Shown here piece by piece: positions 56,409 to 64,000 of a stretch of 64,000 nt of DNA; the stretch's first letter is position 1, and each line of letters begins with the position of its first letter. The position numbers were made by a program, and so were the translations under genes. Location: NCBI RefSeq assembly GCF_003634045.1, contig NZ_RBIM01000002.1:248001-312000 (forward strand). The letters run 5' to 3'. This DNA is from Maricaulis maris. GTDB lineage: Bacteria > Pseudomonadota > Alphaproteobacteria > Caulobacterales > Maricaulaceae. The notes under the pieces are model-generated. The model saw only the letters and a list, made by a program, of their open reading frames with translations. It did no database searches and had not been told where the DNA came from.

Positions 56409-58052
56409 CTAGTCCTCGAATTCCATCAGCTTCATCGGAGCCTTGAGTTCCGAGGTCAGCCGGTCATAGGCCGGCAGGGTCAGGAATTCGGCGAACTCGG
56501 TCGACAGGACCAACTCGGTGAGGATGTCGGCAGCAGCACGGATACGGTCGCACAGCTCGGCCTGGTCCGGCACCTCGTCCTGGATCGCGGAACAGATGTC
56601 CTCGATCTTGTTCTCCAGCATCGGGCCGGTCAGCTCGACACCTTCGGCGGTCGACTTGCCGAATGTGCGCCATTGCCAGAGCTGGGCGCGGGCGATCTCG
56701 GCCGTCGCGGCATCTTCCATCAGATTGCGGATCGGCACGGCACCGCGACCACCCAGCCAAGCGGCAATATAGCGGATGGCGACGTCGATATTGTCGTTGA
56801 CGCCGGCATCGGTGATGTCGCCGGCCGGAGCCTCGAGCAATTGCTGCGTGGTCACCGGACGCTCATGCGGATCGGCGGGACGCTCCAGCTGGTTCTGGCC
56901 CTTCATGTGCTGGTTGAAGACCTCCATCGCGACAGGGACCAGGTCCGGGTGAGCGACCCAGGTGCCGTCATGCCCATTCTTGACTTCGCGCAGCTTATCC
57001 TCACGGACCTTCTCGGTCGCGGCGGCATTGGCTTCCGGATCATTCTTGACCGGGATGAAGGCCGACATGCCGCCCATGGCGTGGGCACCACGGCGGTGAC
57101 AGACCGCCACCACGCGGCGCGAATAGGCAGCCATGAAGGGCACGCTCATCGTCACGGCAGACCGATCCGGCAGGACATGGTCGGGGCGTGACTTCAAGCG
57201 CTTGATATAGCTGAAGATATAGTCCCAACGACCGCAATTGAGGCCGACGATATGGTCTTTCAGCTCGTAGAGGATTTCATCCAGCTCGAAGGCGGCCGGC
57301 AGGGTCTCGATCAGCACGGTGGCGCGCAGCGTGCCACGCTCCAGGCCGAGTTCGTCCTCGGCATGCTGGAAGACCAGGCTCCACAGACGCGCTTCCAGCC
57401 GGCTTTCCAGCTTGGGCAGGTAGAAATACGGCGCCGTGCCGCGTTCCTTCAGGGCCGCGTGATTGTGGAAGACATAGAGGCCGAAATCGAACAGTGAGCC
57501 GGAAATGGCCTGGCCGTTGACATGGACATGGCGCTCGTCGAGATGCCAGCCGCGCGGACGGACGATCAGCACTGCCGCATCATCCTTGACCTGGTAACGC
57601 TTGTTATTCTTCGGATCGGTGAAATCGATGTCGCGCAGATTGGCATCGCGCAGATTGATCTGGCCCTCGATCAGGTTCGACCACAAGGGTGCGGTCGCAT
57701 CCTCGAAATCGGCCATGAAACATTTGGCGCCGGAATTGAGCGCATTGACGACCATCTTGCGATCAACCGGACCGGTGATCTCGACGCGGCGGTCCTGCAG
57801 GTCGGCAGGGGCCGGACGGACCTTCCATTCGCCCGAACGGATATCGACGGTCTCGTGCGGGAACATCAGCAAGGCACCCTGGTCGAGTTCGGCCTGGCGC
57901 TCCTTGCGATAGCGCAGCAGGGACTGGCGACGCTTTTCGAAACGGCGGTGCAGGCCGGCCAGGAAGCCGAGCGCTTCATGGCTGAGAATGTCGCGATAGC
58001 CGGGCTCGAGATGGCCCAGGACTTCGACGCCGGAAGGGGCAATGAGGGTCAT
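56409..58052 (-). CDS. aceB: malate synthase A
   Basis: AceB condenses glyoxylate with acetyl-CoA to malate. The 547-residue protein is the AceB type with ALNSGAKCFMADFEDATAPLW, the catalytic-loop TVLIETLPAAFELDEILYEL and the NCGRWDYIFSYIK signature. The ATG at 58052 follows AGGAG. It lies downstream of aceA with 82 bases between, which hold a strong stem-loop. Confidence 0.95.
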   Translation of the reverse strand: MTLIAPSGVEVLGHLEPGYRDILSHEALGFLAGLHRRFEKRRQSLLRYRKERQAELDQGALLMFPHETVDIRSGEWKVRPAPADLQDRRVEITGPVDRKMVVNALNSGAKCFMADFEDATAPLWSNLIEGQINLRDANLRDIDFTDPKNNKRYQVKDDAAVLIVRPRGWHLDERHVHVNGQAISGSLFDFGLYVFHNHAALKERGTAPYFYLPKLESRLEARLWSLVFQHAEDELGLERGTLRATVLIETLPAAFELDEILYELKDHIVGLNCGRWDYIFSYIKRLKSRPDHVLPDRSAVTMSVPFMAAYSRRVVAVCHRRGAHAMGGMSAFIPVKNDPEANAAATEKVREDKLREVKNGHDGTWVAHPDLVPVAMEVFNQHMKGQNQLERPADPHERPVTTQQLLEAPAGDITDAGVNDNIDVAIRYIAAWLGGRGAVPIRNLMEDAATAEIARAQLWQWRTFGKSTAEGVELTGPMLENKIEDICSAIQDEVPDQAELCDRIRAAADILTELVLSTEFAEFLTLPAYDRLTSELKAPMKLMEFED

Positions 58053-58082
58053 GTCAGTCTCCTGGATGGGGCGGAGAGAAGA

Positions 58083-58113
58083 CCGGGGTGCGCTCGGAGG
58101 GATCGCACCCCGG
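58083..58113. other. intercistronic stem-loop between aceA and aceB
   Basis: CCGGGGTGCG and CGCACCCCGG form a perfect 10-base stem with an 11-base loop. There is no T-tract on the downstream side, so it is more likely an RNA stability or attenuation element that sets the aceA:aceB ratio than a terminator. Confidence 0.7.
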
Positions 58114-58134
58114 CAAGGAGCAGTGAGTGTGGCG

Positions 58135-59421
<1,287 letters not shown>

Positions 59422-59558
59422 TTTTGTCTCCGTTCCGGCTTGGCCGGTTTGGCTGGCTTGATATTGACCTCAAGCTGTCAAACGGAACGGGGCCTGTCGA
59501 TATGGCTTTTCCTATAAAGAGGTTTGCGTGTATGATCATTACAATGTGTTGATGTCAG

Positions 59559-59578
59559 TTTGTAAATATTGGTACAAA
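59559..59578. promoter_or_regulatory. inverted-repeat operator at the start of the ScfR/RamB-type regulator
   Basis: TTTGTA and TACAAA, separated by 8 bases, end 2 bases before the ATG at 59581. The site fits autoregulation by the protein encoded here. It also lies in the upstream region of aceA and is a candidate for control of the glyoxylate genes. Confidence 0.6.
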
Positions 59579-59580
59579 TC

Positions 59581-61011
59581 ATGAGCGACAACCAGGCTTT
59601 CGAGAAAATCTTCGCCGGCGCCCGCCTGCGCCGTTTGCGGCGCGAACGCGGCATGACCCAGGCCGAGGCCGCCGAGGTGCTGGGCCTGTCGGCGAGCTAT
59701 CTCAACCTCCTGGAACGCAATCAGCGACCGGTCACCGCGCGGGTACTGCTGGCCCTGGCCGAAGCCTTCGATGTCGATGTCCGCAGCTTTGCCAATGAGA
59801 GCGATCGGCAATTGATTGCCGACCTGGCCGAAGCCGCCGCCGACCCGGTCCTTGCCGGTCTGGAGCTGGACCGGATGGAGCTCAACGAGCTGGCCGACAG
59901 CCAGCCGCGCGCCGCCGAGGCCCTCACCCGCCTCTTCCAATCCTATCGCGAAATGGCGACCGCGACCGCTGACATGGCGACCCGCATGTCTGGCCCCGGT
60001 GCGACGACCGGCGGTCCCGGGGCGGTGCTGGAATCGGTGCGCAATGCCATCGACGCCCATCATAATCACTTCCCGGATCTCGAAGAGGCCGCCGAGGCCC
60101 TGTGCGACCGGGCCGGGCTGCGCAGCCGCAATCGCGACCAGGCGCTGGCCGCCTATCTGCAGGAACAGCATGGCTTCACGGTGCGTGTGCTTGATGAAGA
60201 GGTGATGGCCGGGGCGCGGCGGCGCCTCGATTTCCACGGTCGCCGCCTGCTGCTGTCGGAAACACTCGCCCCCGCCTCGCGCGGCTTTCACATGGCGGTT
60301 GTGCTGGCGTCGTTGGAGCAGGCAGAGCTGCTGGACCGGCTGTGCGACCAGATCGACCTGCCCAGCGCCGAAGGCCGGCGCCTGCTGAAGATCGGCCTCG
60401 CGAACTACTTCGCCGGCGCCGTACAAATGCCCTATGCCGCCTTCCACCGCGCCGCCGAGACCCATCGCTATCATCTCGGCGTGCTGCAACGCCGTTTCGA
60501 AGCCAGCTATGAGCAGGTCTGTCATCGCCTGACGACACTGCAACGCCCCGGCGCGCGCGGCCTACCCTTCTTCATGATCCGCGTCGATGCGGCGGGCAAT
60601 GTCTCCAAACGCTTCGGCGGCGGCATCATGCCCTTTGCCCGCGCCGGCGGCGGCTGCCCGAAATGGAATCTCTACGACGCGCTGCGGATGCCCGAGCGGA
60701 TCCTGACCCAGTCCTTCGAACTGCCCGACGGCACCCGCATGCTGTCGCTCGCCCGAGGCCAGTCGACGCAAGGCCCGACCGGCCAGCCGCCAACCCTGCA
60801 CGCGATTGCCTTGGGCTGTGATTGGGACAATGCCGGCAAGATCGCCCACGCAGACGGGATGGGCGACGCCCGCCCCGCCCCGATCGGCCTCGCCTGCCGC
60901 CTGTGCGAACGCGAGGACTGCGCCCAGCGCGCCTTCCCGCCGCTCAACAGAAAGCTGACCATGGATCCGCACCAGCTGAGGGCCTCGCCCTATGCGTTTG
61001 GGGAGAGTTGA
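59581..61011 (+). CDS. short-chain fatty-acyl regulator of the ScfR/RamB family
   Basis: 476 residues. An N-terminal XRE HTH (LRRLRRERGMTQAEAAEVLG, SYLNLLERNQRP) is followed by a region related to the IrrE/ImmA peptidase fold without the zinc-binding HExxH, and a C-terminal DUF2083 domain with cysteines (GGCPKWNLYDAL, LACRLCEREDCAQRAFP). RamB and its relatives control glyoxylate-cycle genes in response to acyl-CoA. Its divergent position next to aceA supports that here. The TTG codon at 59569 is in frame but inside the operator and is rejected. Confidence 0.88.
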   Translation: MSDNQAFEKIFAGARLRRLRRERGMTQAEAAEVLGLSASYLNLLERNQRPVTARVLLALAEAFDVDVRSFANESDRQLIADLAEAAADPVLAGLELDRMELNELADSQPRAAEALTRLFQSYREMATATADMATRMSGPGATTGGPGAVLESVRNAIDAHHNHFPDLEEAAEALCDRAGLRSRNRDQALAAYLQEQHGFTVRVLDEEVMAGARRRLDFHGRRLLLSETLAPASRGFHMAVVLASLEQAELLDRLCDQIDLPSAEGRRLLKIGLANYFAGAVQMPYAAFHRAAETHRYHLGVLQRRFEASYEQVCHRLTTLQRPGARGLPFFMIRVDAAGNVSKRFGGGIMPFARAGGGCPKWNLYDALRMPERILTQSFELPDGTRMLSLARGQSTQGPTGQPPTLHAIALGCDWDNAGKIAHADGMGDARPAPIGLACRLCEREDCAQRAFPPLNRKLTMDPHQLRASPYAFGES

Positions 61012-61088
61012 GGGGGTGGAGGCTGGCGCCACAACTCAACTAAGGGCGCGCCGCGCGAGGCCATCCATAAATCGCTTGCCGAGAGAAA

Positions 61089-61170
61089 GCCGCATCCGTG
61101 TCTTCAGCTCAAGGGACTTGTCCGCGAAGCGGCGCCTGCGGCGCCCTTGACCTGAAGACACGGATGCGGC
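61089..61170. repeat. 82-base perfect long hairpin in intergenic region
   Basis: GCCGCATCCGTGTCTTCAG and its exact complement form a 19-base stem; after two mismatches a further CAAGGG / CCCTTG pairing continues inward. Outer CGCTTG / CAAGCG (61074 and 61182) may extend it. It has no coding capacity and no terminal T-tract on either strand. It could be a small structured RNA or a palindromic repeat. Confidence 0.7.
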
Positions 61171-61250
61171 CCGCTGGCTAACAAGCGGTCTATGGCCCAA
61201 CGCGCGCAAGCGCGCCCGGTTTTCACTGGTCGCTTGGCCAAGTTGCCGTT

Positions 61251-61267
61251 ATATTCATTTTGAATAT
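61251..61267. promoter_or_regulatory. ParD operator
   Basis: ATATTCA-TTT-TGAATAT is a perfect 7-base inverted repeat 15 bases upstream of the antitoxin ATG. It is the likely site of ParD/ParDE autorepression. Confidence 0.75.
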
Positions 61268-61281
61268 CCAGGAGCACAATC

Positions 61282-61530
61282 ATGGCATCAACCAGCCTCT
61301 CCCTCGGCCCCCACTGGGAATCCTACATCCGGGATGAGGTCGCAAGCGGTCGCTATGGCACCGCCAGTGAAGTCGTGCGGGCTGCCCTGCGAGAACTCGA
61401 AGGACGCGGCGCACGACTTGCTGCCCTGCAACGCCATGTCCGAGAAGGCCTTGGCGAAGCGGACCAGGAAGCCTTTATTGATCACTACGATATCGAAGCC
61501 ATCATCGCCGAGGCTGGGCGAGAGGCATGA
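61282..61530 (+). CDS. parD: ParD-family antitoxin
   Basis: An 82-residue antitoxin. The N-terminal ribbon-helix-helix (SLSLGPHWESYIRDEVASGRY, SASEVVRAALRELE-type) binds DNA, and the acidic C-terminal tail (IDHYDIEAIIAEAGRE) would wrap the toxin. A good CAGGAG leader precedes the ATG. It is coupled to the toxin gene by ATGA. Confidence 0.92.
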   Translation: MASTSLSLGPHWESYIRDEVASGRYGTASEVVRAALRELEGRGARLAALQRHVREGLGEADQEAFIDHYDIEAIIAEAGREA

Positions 61531-61817
61531 CACAACGTGTGCGGCTTACGCCACGCGCCGTTGCAGATCTCAAAGCCACCGCCCGCTACACCACGCAGAA
61601 GTGGGGCCATGCGCAATGTCAGAGTTATCTGCGCAGCTTGGACGCCCGCTTCAGCTGGCTCGCGGAACACCCGACGACCGGGCGTGCACGCGATGACGTC
61701 GCCGATCGTTCGCGGTCATTCCGCCACAATGCGCACATTGTTTTCTATCGCATCCGCGATAACGGTATTGACGTGCTCGCAGTTGTGCATAGCGCCATGG
61801 ATGTCGACGGAGTCTGA
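61527..61817 (+). CDS. parE: ParE-family toxin
   Basis: A 96-residue RelE/ParE-fold toxin (VRLTPRAVADLKATARYTTQKWG, GRARDDVADRSRSFRHNAHIVFYR, IDVLAVVHSAMD). Most chromosomal ParE toxins poison DNA gyrase. It is cotranscribed with parD, overlapping by 4 bases. It appears intact. Confidence 0.92.
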   Translation: MTQRVRLTPRAVADLKATARYTTQKWGHAQCQSYLRSLDARFSWLAEHPTTGRARDDVADRSRSFRHNAHIVFYRIRDNGIDVLAVVHSAMDVDGV

Positions 61818-61820
61818 TCC

Positions 61821-61854
61821 CCAAAAGAAAAGGGCCCCGCGCAATGCGAGGCCC
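61821..61854 (-). terminator. rho-independent terminator of the ferritin-like gene
   Basis: On the minus strand a GC stem (GGGCCTCGC / GCGGGGCCC with one mismatch) is followed by TTTTCTTTT. It lies 34 bases after the stop codon of the ferritin-like gene and may also serve the convergent parE. Confidence 0.75.
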
Positions 61855-61888
61855 CAAGTCCGGGATACTGTGTGTGAGCCGGTCCGGC

Positions 61889-62980
61889 CTACTCGGCCAT
61901 GCCACCTACCGCATGCACATAGGCTGTGCGCACGTCCTGGTGCTTGACGGTGTCGAGCTCCCTAGCGATTTCCTCGTCCTGCTTGGCCAGGGCGTCGAGA
62001 TCCTGGTCGGCATAATGCAGCACGCCCATATCGGCATAGGCGGCCTGGATTTTCGGTCCCCACAGGCCGACATCCTTGACCACCGGTACGATGCGCTGAA
62101 ACAGCAAGGTCTTGAACAACTTGTTCATTTCCGACTGCTCGGCCCAGGCGACGCATTCTTCCACCGGCAAGCCCATGACTTCATAGACTTCCCGCGCCTG
62201 GAAACGGTCGCGCATGTGGTAGCAGGCCTCGACCAGGAATTCCTCGCGCTCGTCGCGCTCGGCCTGGGTCAGGTGGGGATAATAGTCGCGCAGTGACAGG
62301 CGACCGAAGGCAACATGGCGCGCCTCGTCTTCCATCACATAGGCATTGACCATCTTGGCCAACGGATTCTGGGCCAGATCACGGATCGTGCCGAAGGCGG
62401 CCAGGGCCAGGCCTTCAATGACGACCTGCATGGCCAGATAGGTAAAGTCCCAGCGGCTGTCGCGCAGGGCTTGGTCGACCAGTTGGCGCAGCGGTTCGGT
62501 CATCGGATAGGCGACGCCGAACTTGGTCATCAGATTCTTGTAGGCCTCAACATGGCGGGCCTCGTCCATGACCTGGGTGGCGGCGTAGAATTTGGCGTCG
62601 AGATCGGGCACTGATTCGACGATCTTGGCAGCGCAGATCAAAGCAGCCTGCTCGCCTTGCATGAATTGCGAGATATTCCAGGCCTGGGCATGACGGCGGA
62701 ACTCGATCTGTTCCTTTTTCGTCATTTTCTCCCACATCGGAGAGCCGTGCAGCGCGATGCCTTCATCAGGCAGCTGCATCGGGTTTTCCGGGTCCAACTC
62801 GAGCGTCCAGTCGATGCGATTGACCGCATCCCACTGCATGTCCTTGCCCTTCTGGTACAGGTGCATGAGGGTCGAGCGACCTTCGTCATACTCAAAGTCG
62901 AAAGTGGCGTTGAATTGTTCCGGCACCGACCAGTTCTTGTCGATGTCCTGCATCGGATATAGATCGCGAAGCGATGCCAT
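61889..62980 (-). CDS. ferritin-like diiron-carboxylate protein
   Basis: 363 residues. Two pairs of helices carry the iron ligands: EGEQAAL and DEARHVEAY, then EGLALAAF and EDEARHVAFG. This is the E...ExxH...E...ExxH pattern of ferritin-like and R2-like diiron enzymes. It is larger than ferritin and resembles AurF-like or R2-like oxidases; the substrate is unknown. The ATG at 62980 follows GGGGAGG. It stands alone with its own terminator. Confidence 0.83.
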   Translation of the reverse strand: MASLRDLYPMQDIDKNWSVPEQFNATFDFEYDEGRSTLMHLYQKGKDMQWDAVNRIDWTLELDPENPMQLPDEGIALHGSPMWEKMTKKEQIEFRRHAQAWNISQFMQGEQAALICAAKIVESVPDLDAKFYAATQVMDEARHVEAYKNLMTKFGVAYPMTEPLRQLVDQALRDSRWDFTYLAMQVVIEGLALAAFGTIRDLAQNPLAKMVNAYVMEDEARHVAFGRLSLRDYYPHLTQAERDEREEFLVEACYHMRDRFQAREVYEVMGLPVEECVAWAEQSEMNKLFKTLLFQRIVPVVKDVGLWGPKIQAAYADMGVLHYADQDLDALAKQDEEIARELDTVKHQDVRTAYVHAVGGMAE

Positions 62981-63260
62981 GGCGCGTTTCCTCCCCAGGA
63001 GCGACCAAACGTGTCTTGCGTTGTTCCTTGATAGCGCAACGCGAATTGGTGAACAATGTTCACAACACGAACGTCTGTCATATCGAGCCGCTTGGCAAGT
63101 CCTGATACGAAATGTGATCGCAAAATCGGCATGCACCTTTGTCCCCGCACGCGCAAACTACCACGTGCCGCGGCACCTCGCGGTCCTATCGCAAGTAACG
63201 GGTGGGCGCCGCCGGCCGAACGCGGCAGCGTGCCGGCGTCAAATCACGCGGAGACTTGCC

Positions 63261-63728
63261 ATGCCCTTCACGATCACCGGCCTCGCACCGGACGCCTTCA
63301 CGCCCCTCTTCAGCCTCGACGATAAAACCCTCGCCGCCCGCGAGATCGTCCGCACGACCGCGAACGCCAAGCCGGGCTTTCCCTGCCGGGTCACCCTGGA
63401 AGATGCCGAACCGGGCGAAGACCTGCTCCTGCTCAATTATGAGAGCCATTCGGCTGGAACACCCTATCGCAGCAGTTATGCGATTTATGTTCGAAAAAAT
63501 GCCAGGGAAGCCGCCCGCTATCACGACGAAATTCCGCCGGTGATGCGCGGCCGCCCCCTCGCCCTGCGCCTATTTGACGAGACCGGCATGCTGGTCGGTG
63601 CCGACCTATCGCTGGATGGTGACCCGACCAGCAAGATCCAGACTGCCCTGGCCCGCGAGGACGTCGCCTATATCGACGTCCACAATGCCGCGCACGGGTG
63701 CTTTGCGGCGCGGGTCAATCGAAGCTAG
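63261..63728 (+). CDS. DUF1203-family protein
   Basis: A 155-residue protein of the DUF1203 family (ITGLAPDAFTPLFSLDD, GFPCRVTLEDAEPGEDLLLL, NYESHSAGTPYRSSYAIYVR, DVHNAAHGCFAARV). The function is unknown. The ATG at 63261 follows GGAGACTTGCC. The open frame to the left (from 62757) is a GC-rich run-on and is not coding. Confidence 0.82.
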   Translation: MPFTITGLAPDAFTPLFSLDDKTLAAREIVRTTANAKPGFPCRVTLEDAEPGEDLLLLNYESHSAGTPYRSSYAIYVRKNAREAARYHDEIPPVMRGRPLALRLFDETGMLVGADLSLDGDPTSKIQTALAREDVAYIDVHNAAHGCFAARVNRS

Positions 63729-63739
63729 CGCCCCCGGGG

Positions 63740-64000
63740 CTACTCGCCGGCCGGATAATAGGTCGGCGAGCCAGGCCCAACCGGCAGGTCAAATCCGAAC
63801 GTCCACAGGAAAAAGAAGCCGGACCAGAACAATATGAAAAAGATCGAATACGGCAACATCATCGCAATCAGCGTGCCGACCCCGAGATTACGGTCATAGC
63901 GCGTCGCCCAGGCGAGGATGAGGCCGAAATAACTCATCATCGGCGTGATGATATTGGTCGTTGAGTCCCCGATCCGGTAGGCCGCCTGGATCACTTCCGG
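63740..64000 (-). CDS. C-terminal end of an AbgT-family transporter (partial)
   Basis: Only the last 86 or so codons lie in the window; the gene continues past base 64000. It shows the AbgT-family ending IQAAYRIGDSTTNIITPMMSYFG and a final membrane helix (LPYSIFFILFWSGFFFLWTF). AbgT proteins move p-aminobenzoyl-glutamate or sulfonamides. Convergent with the DUF1203 gene, 11 bases apart. Confidence 0.88.
   Translation of the reverse strand, partial: PEVIQAAYRIGDSTTNIITPMMSYFGLILAWATRYDRNLGVGTLIAMMLPYSIFFILFWSGFFFLWTFGFDLPVGPGSPTYYPAGE

Overview
The window looks like a high-GC chromosome segment from an alphaproteobacterium of the Caulobacterales, Maricaulis/Hyphomonas-like. This placement is an inference. 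It rests on the rpoZ-rel-pyrE-pdxJ-acpS-rnc-era-recO gene order, the dapA-smpB pair, the lineage-typical regulators and strongly GC-biased codon use. I saw no rRNA, tRNA, CRISPR array, prophage or intact insertion sequence.

Layout. 1-1222: start of a probable SDR oxidoreductase, then a small module (100-aa gene plus a frameshifted AbiEii-type nucleotidyltransferase) wedged between intact recO and a decayed copy of the recO 3' end. 1223-8105: leftward housekeeping operon rpoZ-rel-pyrE-pdxJ-acpS-rnc-era-recO, lacking the lepB gene usually found before rnc. 8154-16986: folK; NYN nuclease with type-5 uracil-DNA glycosylase; a GlxA/AraC regulator; dapA-smpB; a lytic transglycosylase; a WYL regulator divergent from a VOC gene around a palindrome; small membrane and HTH genes. 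17198-20913: an exported 994-aa protein with a degenerate transglutaminase fold and a VWA domain, overlapping a secreted partner of unknown function. 21012-36627: threonine dehydratase-like enzyme, acyl-CoA ligase, hydrolases, PhyH dioxygenase, nitroreductase, tdh and kbl, membrane proteins, and two copies of a 123-bp inverted-repeat element.

36695-44133 is a complete histidine-utilisation locus. hutI-hutH-hutG-hutU runs left and hutF-hutC runs right, with a HutC operator between them. It encodes the five-step route through formylglutamate. Directly after it, transcribed toward it, lies a histidine biosynthesis operon (50013-44201): trpR-like, hisG, a hisD-hisB fusion, hisH, hisA, hisF, hisIE. 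Gene order, protein types (long HisG, fused HisIE, HisH with DTGCANL) and sequence character are enterobacterial rather than alphaproteobacterial. The hisC and hisB-N genes that would normally separate hisD from hisB-C are missing, and the flanking genes are joined into one ORF.

50122-53763 is a BigR/SqrR-type sulfide/persulfide cluster: ArsR sensor with two cysteines, rhodanese-DUF2892, persulfide dioxygenase-like MBL protein and SulP transporter, with two related operators. 53849-61011 is the acetate/glyoxylate region: acs, a lipoprotein, aceA-aceB, and an ScfR/RamB-type regulator with its own operator. 61251-63994 holds a ParDE toxin-antitoxin pair with operator, a ferritin-like diiron protein, a DUF1203 protein and the C-terminal end of an AbgT transporter.

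No wholly new defence system was found. The most notable items are the HisD-HisB fusion inside a probably transferred his operon, the recO 3' end duplication around the AbiEii module, the pseudo-transglutaminase/VWA pair, and a series of well-formed operators that tie regulators to neighbours.
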